Assembly (NCBI RefSeq): GCF_037975245.1
Contig: NC_092582.1
Location: forward strand, 19,680,577 to 19,744,576
Length of the DNA: 64,000 bases
From: Apostichopus japonicus
Taxonomy: Eukaryota; Echinodermata; Holothuroidea; Aspidochirotida; Stichopodidae
Reading direction: 5' to 3'
This document shows positions 48,787 through 61,718 of the stretch, in pieces. A model generated the notes under the pieces. The model was not told where the DNA came from. It was given only the letters and a program-made list of their open reading frames with translations, and searched no databases. Numbering within the stretch: the first letter of the stretch is position 1; each line of letters opens with the position of its first letter. The position numbers and the translations under genes were made by a program.

Positions 48787-51700
48787 GCAATGACATCAAT
48801 GGGCCCACCCGTTGGTAAAAAAGCGAAACTGGGCAAGCCTCCGAAACGACGTGCTGTTTCAGTAAGTCTGACAAAGAAAGGACGGCTGACCTCAAAAACC
48901 GTTTGCTTTCGTCAGCGAAGAAGAAAACGAAAGGCAACTTTCAAAGAATTGTTCAGTAGAATTATTTGGGATGAAGATTGCAGCTGCAACAACACCTGGA
49001 ATCTGCAGATGGAAATTCTGATGAATTAACCCAGTCAGCATCACTAGCCAGGCCTTAAACTACACAGTCTTCATCCAAGTCATACAAGGAGAAAGTGAAG
49101 GCAAGTGAATTAAGAAGCTTGGACTAATATCTGTGGAGAGCTGATGAAGGCATATGTGGGGTCTTTTATGCCACCAGATAAGGGTCAGTGCTGTGTCACT
49201 GGCTGCATTGCTAAAGTATCGTACAAGTGTGACGACTACCATCACCACGCATACTTATGTGGGCCACATCTTAATTGTTCAGACTCACCAGCGAAAATTG
49301 CATGTGCCGTGTTCATATGAGGTATAGTTATTTTATCTACAACCTGTGTAATTGGTTTTCATTTCAGATGGGAAATATAGTATGTTTAATTCATGGTTCA
49401 AACTTATGTTCTAGTCAGTTTTCATTTTAGTCAAGTACTTGAACAGTAATTAATATGAAAGTTAAATTTCCAAACAAATTACACATTGTAGGTGGATAAT
49501 AAATTGTTGTAAAACAGTTATTCACATCATTTTGCAAATTTGTTTGAAAAATTAGGTATAGGAATTTGTCATTCACCTTCTGCTTTACAAGTTAATTAAC
49601 ATCTTATCTCCATTAAAGAAACATTTGTCATCAATTCAGACTAGCTGGACTACTTTTGTGCTCTTTACAACAAATGATCAATTAACATGCATGCATGAGT
49701 ACAGCTACTCCTATATTGACTTTATTTGCCTGTATATCCACCAAATTGTCACTGTTCATAATGATATGCAATGGATATGACTCACCAGTGCCATGTGAGC
49801 TTTATCAATCTTTATCAATTGCTTGTGTATATTTTAACTGTGGATCAATATAGTGTTCATAAAGTTTATAAAAGCGAGAAAACAGGTGTTTTCCCTTGAG
49901 GTGCAGCTTCTGTGGAAAACCACAGGATTTAGCCAGTACCTACTATTTTGCAACTTCTCATAGTTGATCTAAAGTTTCTTTGTTTTCTACCTGTATTGAA
50001 GCTAGCTATACCTGTTCATGTTAACCACAGCCAGTTTATTTGTACTGATTTATGGCAGTTTATCAGACTTGATTGTGGTGTGTGCGCTCTAAAGAAACAA
50101 TCCTTTCATTCATTCATTCATTTTTAGTTGATACTGTTGAATTTCACAGGACACTGTTGTTTATGAGAAACTTTAAGAAACATGTCTTGTTAAAAATAAA
50201 GAACAGGTTGACACTAAAGTGGCATTTTAAATTTACTATTCAAGTAATTAAGGTTGAAGGGGTTGTGCATGTTATGCCTTGAATTCCAAGAAATAGATTG
50301 GAAACAGTTGATCAATATTTAATAACATTCAGATGGATCATATAAGTCTGTTGTAATTGTATATTATTTGATGTTTCTGTCTGACCCGGCCCACAAAGTT
50401 CATATTTCCAACAGCTATATTTTTCAGTTCTCTCAAACCAAGGAATCTATTTTTTTACCAGTCAGGGGCTTTCGCCCATGGCTTGCTACAGAGCCTTAAG
50501 CATGAAAACAGCTAAATACTAGAATGAATAGATAGTATAATATACAATATTCTTTCATTTTCTTCTTTTGGACAGGATGAAACATTGACAGAGGTCTTTG
50601 TAAAACAGGAACCATGGTATCCAAAGGGAGACCACGACTGTGAATCGGTCCAGACACACAATATTGTTGTTGTAGATTACAAAGGTAGGTACATATCATC
50701 ATCATGTTATATTCACTGACAATATCCATGCAGTTAATTACATTATTAAGTTGTTACCAGTAGGCATGGGGTACTGTAAATGTAATCATCAATCACCTTG
50801 GCTCGGCTGAATTTGTATTTAATTGAAACAATTGTTTGTTTAAAGAAAAGACAGTTAATCATGGCTTTAGACAGTGGTTTTGCTTTTCAACAGGCCAAAA
50901 GCATGAAACTGTCTTCCTTTGAAATATGACAAAACCCAATTTTTTAAAACAAATTCTCCAAAAAATATACAGTATTTCAAATGTTGCAGTAGTTTTATAG
51001 AGGTTTAGAAATTGTTCTACAATTTCAGTGCAACAGTCTAAGCATCAGTGTGTATTCAGAAAAGTTAAAAAAAAAATACTAATAGAATGTCACAATATCA
51101 GTGCTGCTGTGTAAATATTAAGTTAACTTCACTGAAATGTAAACATTTAAATTAAGCAACACTCTGCATGGTTTCAGACTGATGATATTTATTTTTACAG
51201 GCCGACAACATGATATTCCAGTGGCATTTTGCAACTGTGAGTCTGAAGCAACTCAACTTATTCGTATGGGACTATGGCCAGCATCTGCATTCAAACCACA
51301 GGTTGCATTTTCTGTAGACCTGATGAGATGGTTGACAGTCATGTCACTGGAATGCCATGTTGCACTCAGAAACCTTTGTCAAGCACTGAGTTGGATGGTG
51401 CCTAAAACCCTACCAATCTTAGTGAGTTTTCATTTTTAGTGATTCATGTTATACTGTATAAGTTTTTACATGCAATTCTTTGGTTTGTGTCATGTAAATT
51501 ATTGATTGATAGAATTTCACCACAAAAAGGTTGTAGCTGTATGTGATGCCTACATTATCAGATATAGACATAAGCTTTCATGTTTTACACATATCATTTC
51601 ATCTACAATTTTTTATTTTCAGGTCAAAAACCTTTATTCCCTGCTCTCGAAGAACTCCTTTGCAGAGTTCCGTTTTATGTGCAACCAATTGGATAGTGTT

Positions 51701-52126
51701 AAATTCCTTGAGAACTCACTGTTCCACAAACCCCTCAAACCAAGCTGTCTTGCTTGCCCGAGGGTAGGTATTGTACTGCACTAGGGACCTTATTTGATGT
51801 GAATGTTGATCTTCATATGGAGATTGTGGCCATAGGCGTAGGAGCCTCATTTGATTTGGGGGGGGGGGGCTGTAACGACTTGCCCGAAAAATATAACCAA
51901 ATTTTTTCGCGCTCCGCGCGGGTTCCACGTGTTAATGTGCATATCATATAGGCATCCATCAGTTATAACATCACCTGCCAATAACATAAAATCATTTTAA
52001 GTGTTATTACCCTTCCATATTGGTTAGAATTATTGGGGAAGTCGTTATAACAATAATGATCATAATAATAATATAAGTTAAACCAGTGAAAAACACATTG
52101 CAAATCCTTCTTCTTTCAGTAGGTGC

Positions 52127-52481
52127 CAGTGGCGGAGCTAGGGGTATTGATCATGGGGGGGGGGGGGGGGAGAGAATGGTCGGAGCGCCACCACGGGTTG
52201 GCGCGAAGCGTACAGATAGTTTTTTGAGTAAAGATACTCCCTAGATCGCCGGAAATGACCCTTTCCGGGCCTTGCTAATTTGCAGATACACGAAGAATAA
52301 ATAGGTGTCATCGCCATTTTGTCAGAAAATTGCACCAACAAAATGTGACAAATGTCAATAGGTATTTTAGAGCGCAATAAAAATGTCAATAATCGCGAAT
52401 AAGTAAAAAGTGGTAAAAAGCTGAAAAGGGCGCCAGCAGTCCATTTGAGTCCGTCAGGGGGGCATCCGCCCCCTCTGACTG
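52127..52481 (+). mobile_element. hAT MITE nested in the foldback element
   Basis: It begins CAGTGGCGGAGCTAGGGG, has a G tract, then GCGCCACCACGGGTTGGCGCGAAG shared in part with the 3693-3996 MITE, and ends CCCCCTCTGACTG. The host text GTAGGTGC resumes as AATTCTCAGC, so about six host bases were lost and no clean target duplication remains. Confidence 0.7.
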
Positions 52482-52526
52482 AATTCTCAGCATATTGCCC
52501 GAATTTTCACCAAAATATTTGAAAAC

Positions 52527-55500
52527 ATGGTATTATTCAGCTGAAAAGGTACAAGGGTGAATTCTTTTGCATTTGAACTATTACACATTGGGGTGTACTA
52601 AAACACTAAGGACAGTAACTTTGTCCTGCATAGGGGCCCAAATAGTAGCCCTTAGAATGGGCCATGCGGTACAACCAGCTGTTGGCTAATTTATCTAGCT
52701 GAAAAGGTACATGAACAAAACTTGTTGGATACTGCTCCCAGCAAGACTAATTACATTGCTGTAGCAACAACAGCAATATCTGACTGCATGGGGCCCCAGA
52801 CAGTAGACCAAAAGGGGCCCGCCCATATGGTATTATTCAGCTGAAAAGGTACAAGGGTAGATCCTTTTGGATTTGAACTATTACACATTGGGGTATACTA
52901 AAATACTACTGACAGTATCTTTGTCCTGCATAGGGGCCCAAACAGTAGCTCTAAAAATAGGCCCTGTTGCCTTATCAGTCTTCGACTGATTTAGTAGAAG
53001 GTACATAAATTCAACTTGTTGGAGACTGGACCTAGCAATATTTGTTATATTATTATAGCAATAACAGCAATATTTGCCTGCATGGGGCTCCAGACAGTGG
53101 TCCCGAAAGGCCCGTTTGGTGTTATTCAGTCGAAGTAGTACAAGGGTGAATCTTTCAGCATTGATGCTGATACATTTAGGTTTACCCAAGTAGGTCTACC
53201 AATGACATCAACTTCGTTCTGCACTGCCATGGCGCCCAGACAATATAGCCCAACATGGTCCCGCCTTTCATGTTTATTGTCTCTTGCCACGATTGGACGA
53301 GCAGTGAGAGAAAACAGAAATAATATAATTACAAGAGGTTTATGATTTATTGGACCTGGTTAACATCGTTATTTTTCTTCTTCGTTAGAAATCCAGTGCA
53401 ACGTACCTTATAAGTGGATTGCGAGGCAATTCAAAACTGTAAATGCCATACCTGAACGCTATGATAGGTGCACTTTTTGAAATGTAATACTTTGTGTAGC
53501 CAGAATTGTATCTTTCAGAATGACCTAAAACATTGTACTGGCCCTAATTAACTCAAAGTTGGTCTCCATCGTTGTAGCATTGAACTGATATACTTTGATT
53601 CAAACTGCCCAAACAGTAGCCCTTAGAATGGGCCATGCGGACCAACCAGCTGTTGGCTAATTTATCTAGCTGAAAAGGTACATAAACAAAACTTGTTGGA
53701 TACTGCTCCCAGCAAGACTAATTACATTGCTGTAGCAACAACAGTAATATCTGACTGCATGGGGCCCCAGACAGTAGACCAAAAGGGCCCGCCCACATGG
53801 TATTATTCAGCTGAAAAGGTACAAGGATAGATCCTTATGCATTTGAACTATTACACATTCGGGTATACTAAAATACTAATGACAGTAACTTTGTCCTGCA
53901 TATATGCCCAAACAGTAACCTTAAAGATAGGCCCTGCAGCCCAACCAGCTGTTAGCTTATTTCCCTACCTGAACAGGTACATAAACAAAACGTGTTGAAT
54001 ACCGCTTCGAGCAAGACTAATTCTATTGCTGCAGTAATGACAGCATATCTGCCTGCATGGGGCAAGATGGCGGATAATTAAATGATAAAATCATGGTGAG
54101 TACAAATTCTTCTGTTTCTCAAATACTCATTGGTTTAGCTATAAAATTCTAGTTAAGGGGGTACCTTCACAGAAAAATAATTACATTTGCTGGTTTCCAC
54201 ATTTCTATCAATTGCCATAAATAACTATATCCCATCCCTTTCAATTGACAAGCTTCCCTTTTCCCAAACAATATTATTTTATTCATATTTTGAGGATTTT
54301 CGGGTAGTATTTATAATTAGGGCAAAGCTGGATGCACTCAGGCTACGCCCTCGTGCATCGCTTGCATTATTATAAAAGTATCTGTGTTTAATCACGGTAG
54401 TCTAATTAACCCCCGATCGTGCATTATCCTATAGATAAACCCACGCTGAGCGTATGATTTTTGTCAATAAAAAGACAAAAAATACCCCAAAAAAATTGCA
54501 GATTTGATAAATGTGTTACTCCGTAGAATTAGTTTATTAACTACCAAAAGAACAATGCACATGTGCAAAAACAAAACAAAAAAAAGGCCCAAATGATCAC
54601 AAATATTCAAAACAATTTTACGGCTATCAGTAAAAAAATGCATCAAACATGGGAATGGAAGCAATTAGTATAGATTAACATGAACACAAATATTAACATG
54701 GACAGTTAATCAACATTCTTTGTACTTCCATAGCAACCGCGCCTCTCGGAACACGATGTAGGGCCTAAGCCTACGTACGTATATCATATCCCACATACGT
54801 AAGTTCACATGTATGTCAACGAACGAGTGGACGGACAATCTAGTCCAGCATAGTGTAACTTTGTGTTGAATTATACGGTCAGTTTATTCATCATGAAATA
54901 TATTAAATTAAACAGTTAAACTAGCTTAACGTTAGGCCTAGTTGAGAATTTTTTTGTCTAGATCGATTATTTTGTTTTGAGGAAAACATTCACTTGGCCT
55001 TAAAGCGCTTTCTATGTCGTAAATAATCATTATACTGTGACATACATCAACACAATAGAACAGGCAGAAAGGTAATATTCTCTATTGACAAGAACTTATG
55101 GATTTCATAGTTATTATGTAATAAAACCCATCTGTTTGCAGTGGTTAAAAACAAAACTTCCACCACACCCTGGAGCAACATTTCATCTGCTTGACATGTA
55201 CAAAACCTGTAACCCAGAACCTATGAGGCTGTTGAACATTGATGTAGTTTTGATATTTGGGCTTTTCTTGGTTGACCCTAACATGTAACATTATTTGGCA
55301 AAAAAATTACTGCAAAATATTACACGCTAAGTCAAGTGCTGTATATTCCATGTTCTGCTGTGACAATGGACAATAATAATGTCAGCAGCTTACATTTCAG
55401 AAAATTCCACTGACTTACAGTACTTGTTACTTTTCTGTACATTCGTAACTTTTTTACCTATAGCTATGGGCATCTAGTAACACTCCTTCGTTATACTCCT

Positions 55501-56872
55501 GTGTGCTAAACTTTATGTTATCAAAATTATACAAGTATTAGTGAAATAGCATGCATGGGAGCAAGCAGGTGGCTGTACGTTTGATCTTATAAAGCAAATC
55601 AATGTTGCATAAGATATACAAAATGGTGTCAAATTGACTGTTTACGGTACATCATCCTAGTGTACATGTATTATGGATGTTACTATATGTTATCATTTTA
55701 ACCAAAAATGTAAATATGTTTTTTCAGCAAGTGATGATGTTAACATGCCTTCATGTGATTATCACTGATAAATCATTACTATCAATGATTGAGCAGTTTG
55801 AATCAAAGTATATCAGTTCAATGCTACAACGATGGAGACCAACTTTGAGTTAATTAGGGCCAGTACAATGTTTTAGGTCATTCTGAAAGATACAATTCTG
55901 GCTACACAAAGTATTACATTTCAAAAAGTGCACCTATCATAGCGTTCAGGTATGGCATTCACAGTTTTGAATTGCCTCGCAATCCACTTATAAGGTACGT
56001 TGCACTGGATTTCTAACGAAGAAGAAAAATAACGATGTTAACCAGGTCCAATAAATCATAAACCTCTTGTAATTATATTATTTCTGTTTTCTCTCACTGC
56101 TCGTCCAATCGTGGCAAGAGACAATAAACATGAAAGGCGGGACCATGTTGGGCTATATTGTCTGGGCGCCATGGCAGTGCAGAACGAAGTTGATGTCATT
56201 GGTAGACCTACTTGGGTAAACCTAAATGTATCAGCATCAATGCTGAAAGATTCACCCTTGTACTACTTCGACTGAATAACACCAAACGGGCCTTTCGGGA
56301 CCACTGTCTGGAGCCCCATGCAGGCAAATATTGCTGTTATTGCTATAATAATATAACAAATATTGCTTTATTTTTGAATTTTTTTGAATTTATGTACCTT
56401 CTACTAAATCAGTCGAAGACTGATAAGGCAACAGGGCCTATTTTTAGAGCTACTGTTTGGGCCCCTATGCAGGACAAAGATACTGTCATTAGTATTTTAG
56501 TATACCCCAATGTGTAATAGTTCAAATCCAAAAGGATCTACCCTTGTACCTTTTCAGCTGAATAATACCATGTGGGCGGGGCCCTTTGGGGCCACTGTCT
56601 GGGGCCCCATGCAGTCAGATATTGCTGTTGTAGCAACAGCAATGTAATTAGTCTTGCTGGGAGCAGTATCCAACAAGTTTTGTTCATGTACCTTTTCAGC
56701 TAGATAAATTAGCCAACAGCTGGTTGTACCGCATGGCCCATTCTAAGGGCTACTGTTTGGGCCCCTATGCAGGACAAAGTTACTGTCATTAGTGATTTAG
56801 TACACCCCAATGTGTAATAGTTCAAATGCAAAAGAATTCACCCTTGTACCTATTCAGCTGAATAATACCATA
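52527..56872. repeat. Inverted-repeat arms of about 1.08 kb with a 2.2 kb loop
   Basis: Left arm 52527-53607 and right arm 55794-56872 are collinear inverted copies with few differences. Each arm is built of units of about 200-300 bp that restart at ATTATTCAGCTGAAAAGGTA. The loop 53608-55793 begins with another unit in left-arm orientation. The arms as RNA would form a very long duplex. Confidence 0.9.
55142..55288 (+). CDS. Exon-like frame of unknown family in the foldback loop
   Basis: After the acceptor TGTTTGCAG a frame reads WLKTKLPPHPGATFHLLDM, then YKTCNPEPMRLLNIDVVL, and ends at TAA after VDPNM. The composition is protein-like, unlike the surrounding A/T-rich text, but I cannot name a family and see no partner exon. 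It may be captured host or transposon sequence. Confidence 0.3.
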   Translation, partial: WLKTKLPPHPGATFHLLDMYKTCNPEPMRLLNIDVVLIFGLFLVDPNM

Positions 56873-58635
56873 TGGGCGGGCCCCTTATGGGCTACTGTCT
56901 GGGGCCCCATGCAGTCAGATATTGCTGTCATTACCACCATGATGCAAGGTACCCTCCTGGGTATAAAACCCAGAAACGTGTGTGCTTGTACCTCTTCAGC
57001 TAAATAAAAGCTTATTTTTCCCCCTTATTTTGTGACCCCCTCACCTACCATGCAGGGTGTGCCCCGGCAGCAACACATTTTATTGAAGCTTTGTCACCTA
57101 CCAACACAATCAGGCCACCAAACCTTTTGTACCTCTTCAGCTGAATAAACCTTCTGGGCTCCTGGACTAATTGCAAATTATTCTTCTTTCAGTAGGTGCT
57201 TGAAAAATTCTCAACAAATTGCCCGAATTTTCACCAAAAAATTGAAAAACACATTGCAAATTATTATTCTTTCAGTAGATTCCCGAATAATTCTCAGCAT
57301 ATTGCCCGAATTTCACCAAAACAAAAGGAAAAACACATTGCAAATTATTATTCTTCTAGTAGGTGCCCGAAAAATTCTCAGCATATTGCCCGAATTTTCA
57401 CCAAAAAAATTGGTTGGGGGGCTGCAGCCCCCCAGACCCCCCCGCCTCCTACGCCTATGATTGTGGCATTAATTGTTTGTGGGGTTCCGTGTTCATCATG
57501 AGGACTGTCAGCTGCTTCTATCAATCTGAATCATTAGAATGCTGCTGTATAGAACCACCATGTCATCAGCAGTAATACATTCCTTATACAACTGAAGCAG
57601 AAATATGTGATTCAAATTGACAGTGCTACTTGAAACTGTCTTTACAATGTTCTGTAGTAATCACTGGCATGCAATAGCCTAAAACATTATACTGATATGA
57701 GCAATTGGGATTTCCCTTTCTCTCTCTCGCTCTCTGGAACAGACCGGTGATAAAAGAATTTTAAGCTTGGATGCTATGTTTGGCTTGAAGCGTTGGAAGA
57801 AGTCTGGCTCGAGCGAGTTGCCCCCAAAGTATGTAGATTCTTTCTTCTTGGAGCAGAACATAGTGGAGATGACTTTGTCCAGAGCTACCATCATCAGGCC
57901 ACTAGCAAACAGGTAACGATAAATTAATACATCTCTATATCCTTGCCGAAGGAATCTATCTGGTTGTTTGCGTGTGTGAGCATGTATGTTTCAATGTGGC
58001 ATATACTGTATATGATGGTGATGGCGTGTTTTTGTATCCATGTTTGTATGGGAAACCTCCACTTGTTAACATAATAAGCACCATTTTATGTTTTGGTTGT
58101 GTTAAATTCATACTTACTCAGTACATAGATGCACCATATTTATTGCTCAGTTGTTGATTGAAAACTGTACTTCTGGTATTGTGGCTAACTTTCTATTAAA
58201 GTCTGAGTCTTGAATGTGTTAGTCATAACAACAGAAAATGACCCCAAATGCTCAAGGAAGCCAGATCTAGTTGTTTAAAGGTTGCTATTTCAAGACAATT
58301 TCCTGATTTTCTACAGCAGTGATTAATTTGTTTAATGTTACAGCTTTACCTTTACTATTTGAATCTGCCTATAGGGGCTTCACTCTGACCTCTGCGATGA
58401 CTCACACAGCAGGGTGCACATTGGTAGACAAGCCAGGTGTTACCCTCTAGACAACATCCTAAATGAGGTAGCTAAATTACTTATGTATGTCAGGCAAGGA
58501 ATCATAAAAGACAAAACCTGATAGCTCTCTGGTTATCATGTCACTAAATCCTTTAAATAACTTTAAACATTGTGCCAACTGGTATCTGACACATATTGAT
58601 GTTATATACACCTAGGGTATATTGATTCCCAGCCA

Positions 58636-59045
58636 GCATGCCCAGTTGGGGCCCAATTGGGTTTCACTCGGGCTGCCAAGTGGGCCCCAATTGGGCTTCC
58701 CAATTGGGGCCCATTCAGATTTGTCATTCCGTTCCACACAGGACCCAATTGGGCCAAACAGATTGGGGCCCACGAGTGGCCCAAACTGGTCCCAGTTGGG
58801 CGAGACTGATTGGGGCCCAAACCAATCCCATACGGGGACCAACCGGGCCAGCTGTATGGGGCCCACCTGGGACCCATTCTGGGCCCCAATCGTTTTGGCC
58901 CACACAGAACCTATACTGTGCCAATCAGGCTAACTGCATGGGGCCCAAATGGGACCCATTTCGGGCCCAGTTGATTGGGCTTGACCCAAGTGAAACCCAC
59001 ACTGGGCCCAACTGGGCCAACTGTGCGGTCCAAATTTTAAGCCCA
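58636..59045. repeat. GGGCCCAATTGGG minisatellite, array 1
   Basis: Degenerate 15-20 bp units of the type TGGGGCCCAATTGGGC or its palindromic variants are repeated for about 400 bp. Because the unit is nearly palindromic and free of stops, long frames rich in Gly-Pro-Asn-Trp appear on both strands; they are not genes. The array begins soon after the last KDZ exon. Confidence 0.88.
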
Positions 59046-60483
59046 GCTGTTTCACTGTGTCCCTTAAAATAGTTCAGTTATCTACAGGTTTACCACCTCT
59101 CAGCATTCGGGGAAAGTGGCTGAAGGCCAAGTTTCAATCACGACCATGGGATGGGGACGTAAAATAACAGCCCTGGGAGCATGCAGGAAGTGTTTGTAAA
59201 AGTCATAAGTTTGTCTCAGCGTGAAAGTGTAGTCGCCCCTATCATCCAAAGGACGAGAGAAGAGCTGGATATAGCTTGGTTGCACTTGTGTCCCGAATAT
59301 TATAGTAGGTTGTTGAATCAATAACACTTGAACCGTTCATGTACTGTCGTGGTACAGCAGAGATTAATTGCCTCAGAAACAAATCCAAATAAAAACAAAT
59401 GTATTCATGTGTACATTCATTGAAATATATTTTTCAAGAAGACAACAATGAAAACTAAACAATAATTCATGAACTCCATAATTACATTTTAATTTAAAGA
59501 AAAAATATGAAACTCTCAGAACTGAAACTATATTCATCCTAATTGGAGGGAGCATTTTGGCATTTGGAGAAAGAATAGAATGTCCAGGCAAACCCTGCAA
59601 ATGTTAACGATGAGGGCAAGATGCTATATATTGCACATACTTTTGCATTGCAAATGCAATGCTAATGTTGCTCAGGGCCAACAGTATGTATCCTCTAGAT
59701 CAAATGGAATCATAAAAACATGAACTCATTTAAAATCGTGACCGAAAGCGGAACTTTTACTTTTTCTGGCAAGGTGAGAATAAACATCTTCTATGTTTTA
59801 TGACAAGATAATGACATAGGTAATAAAAATATTGCTACAGTAAATCTGGAAAACACAAAAATATAAATGGATGAATGTACTCTAGAATAAAGAACATTGA
59901 TGAGCAAGAATTAAGGTGTATAATCGTTTAATGTAGATACGACACTATGAAAAAGAATGGAATGGTTTAGTACTAAGCATAAAAATTCACATTAAAGGGC
60001 AAGTGTACTCAAAATGTGATTTATGTATGTTATCAAGCTTTAAAAATCATGCCAGTAGCTATCCATCCCATCTCTACACAGGGACGTAGCTAAGGCCTGA
60101 TGATGGGGGGGGGGGTGTAGTGGCTGAAATTCCAACTGGATGGATTTTGGAGCCAGAAAATTCCAACTGCTGCCTTGTACCCCCCCCCCCCCCCGTACTA
60201 CTCATCAACATTACCATGTGGAATTATGCGGAATTAATTTTTCGATACATCTGTACCACTGGCCCTCACTACACAGTAAGCAACTGAGTATAGTTATCTG
60301 CTTGAAGGCTACATAGACTACTGACTACAAAAGCTATGTTAATGTAACGAAAGGGAAAACTTTTTTTTTCAACAAATTATATGCGACGACATAGTGAATT
60401 ACCAAAAAATACAGTGCTTTTTACTAACACGCTTAATATAATTTTCCTGGGGGGGGGGGGCTATTTATCACTCACATGAAACA
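59046..60483. other. Gene-free stretch with MITE-like G/C tracts
   Basis: No gene is supported. CAGGGACGTAGCTAAGG at 60079, with a G tract behind it and a C tract at 60181-60194, resembles the hAT MITEs of this window, but the right end and target duplication were not found. A further G tract lies at 60450-60461. Confidence 0.4.
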
Positions 60484-60815
60484 ATTTCAATTGTTCACTT
60501 CATTCCAGCTGAGAATTTGGAATGAAATGAACAATTAAACATTTTGCAGAAAAATGTTTATGTTGAGTTGATGAGATACCATAAGTTGTTAATTAAACAT
60601 TGTGCAGAAAATATTTCAATTGCTCAGATGGAATGAAGTGAACAATTGAACATTTCGCAGCAACATTTCCAATTGACGAGATATGATAAGTTGTCAATTA
60701 AACATTTTGCAGAAAAATGTCCAATTGACGAGATATGATTAGTTTTCAATTAAACGTTTTTCAGAAAATTTTTCAATTGCTCAGTTAAAGAAACTGAGCA
60801 ATCCAACATTTTCTG
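60484..60815. repeat. About five tandem units of 52 bp
   Basis: Units start near 60538, 60590, 60643, 60695 and 60747 with AATTAAACATTTTGCAGAAA-like text. Each continues to either CAATTGACGAGATATGATAA or CAATTGCTCAG-GAATGAA forms. The units alternate these two types, and the first and last parts (TTCAATTGTTCACTTCATTC versus GAATGAAATGAACAATT) are inverted, so the array can also fold. Confidence 0.8.
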
Positions 60816-61718
60816 ATATTTGATAAGATTTTATTTTGCTATCTAAACAATAGACTGAAAAATGTCAATTTATGGGGCAAAGTTTTTCTTATGTTGATGG
60901 CACTTTTAAGCTTCCATAGATTAGCATTGAGTGTTTCAATTGTACATACCATAGTGCCAATGTAAGCTAGTGAACAGGGTCAACCCACCTAATAGCAAAA
61001 TTAATACGTAAATTAACCAAATTGAAGCTGAACGTTGTACAGTAGTTCTAGGCATTTCTTTTAGAATATTCAAAATCATACAAAGTTTTGTTATGGTGGA
61101 GTATAAGGATCGCGAGATACAATTTCTGAATATGACAAGGAAAACGTGGTAAATATGACTGATTAAAGGTCAATTTTGACCGAAAATTTTAGGACACTCA
61201 CAAATTACAAGAATATGTGAAAATTAGAGTGCGACAGTTGGAAAAATTGAGTGCGACAGAATATGAGCATTTGGAAAATTCCTAAGAAATCAAATAGAAC
61301 AGCAACACTAATATTTGATGACATCAGTTCCTTAGGTTGTAGCAATTCCTATGTTTTAAATTGTTATTCATAGTCATATAAACATGGAAGTTATAACCCT
61401 ATCCGTTCTAAAATGTTAACATGTTATGTCAGCACTTGGGATTTAGATGATGTTTACACAAAATTATTTATTTCACATGTAAGGAATATGTGGAAACATA
61501 TTATATATATTTCAAAGGGAAATATAATACTTTTAGTAATAGCCAGGTATTGACATGAAAAATATGGTGTGGCCATTCTACTCCTATTAAATAACAAACT
61601 GCAAACAGTCATATCTTGGTAACTGAACATGCTATGAATATGGAAATAGGGCTACCGATATGATTTTCAATGCTCTAAGTATCAGATAGGTGAACTACAG
61701 TTTGAATAAATGCCCCCT

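Larger units (their letters stand above)
51831..57459 (+). mobile_element. 5629-bp hAT-like foldback composite in a KDZ intron
   Basis: TIRs CATAGGCGTAGGAGCC and CGCCTCCTACGCCTATG, with an exact 8-bp target duplication ATTGTGGC at 51823-51830 and 57460-57467. Removing it leaves an intron of about 340 bp between KDZ exons at 51763 and 57743. As in the smaller hAT MITEs, a G tract follows the left end and C tracts precede the right end. Inside are two inverted arms of about 1.08 kb (52527-53607, 55794-56872), a third partial direct unit (53608-54060), tandem CCGAAAAATTCTCAGCATAT units near both ends, and a nested MITE. No hAT transposase is visible. Confidence 0.9.
48787..58467 (+). pseudogene. 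KDZ-family transposase gene, intron-containing and decayed
   Basis: Exons: 48787-49321, 50576-50684, 51201-51421, 51623-51763, 57743-57912, 58375-58467. Exon 1 gives a basic N-terminus (KKAKLGKPPKRR) and a Cys/His cluster (CCVTGC, YKCDDYHHHAYLC) but needs at least three frame changes and crosses stops. Exons 2-4 are clean and in phase: VVVDYKGRQHDIPVAFCNC, LIRMGLWPASAFKP, the CLACP motif. Exon 5 carries SLDAMFGLKRWKK, with the Asp at the place of the first catalytic residue. Exon 6 reads CDDSHSRVHIGRQARCYP only with a one-base phase error at its junction. This is the order of CxC cluster, GLxPA motif, CxACP and first catalytic D in Kyakuja-Dileera-Zisupton proteins. The rest of the catalytic domain is not found. 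Confidence 0.78.

Noticed and set aside
52881-56517. Identical 100-codon frames starting MGKPKCISINAERF on both strands
   Set aside because: They are inverted copies in the foldback arms, built of non-coding sub-repeats.
58602-59072. Gly-Pro-Asn-Trp repeat proteins on both strands
   Set aside because: Shadows of the near-palindromic GGGCCCAATTGGG minisatellite.
60079-60260. Complete hAT MITE
   Set aside because: The left end CAGGGACGTAGC is convincing, but no matching right end or 8-bp duplication was found.
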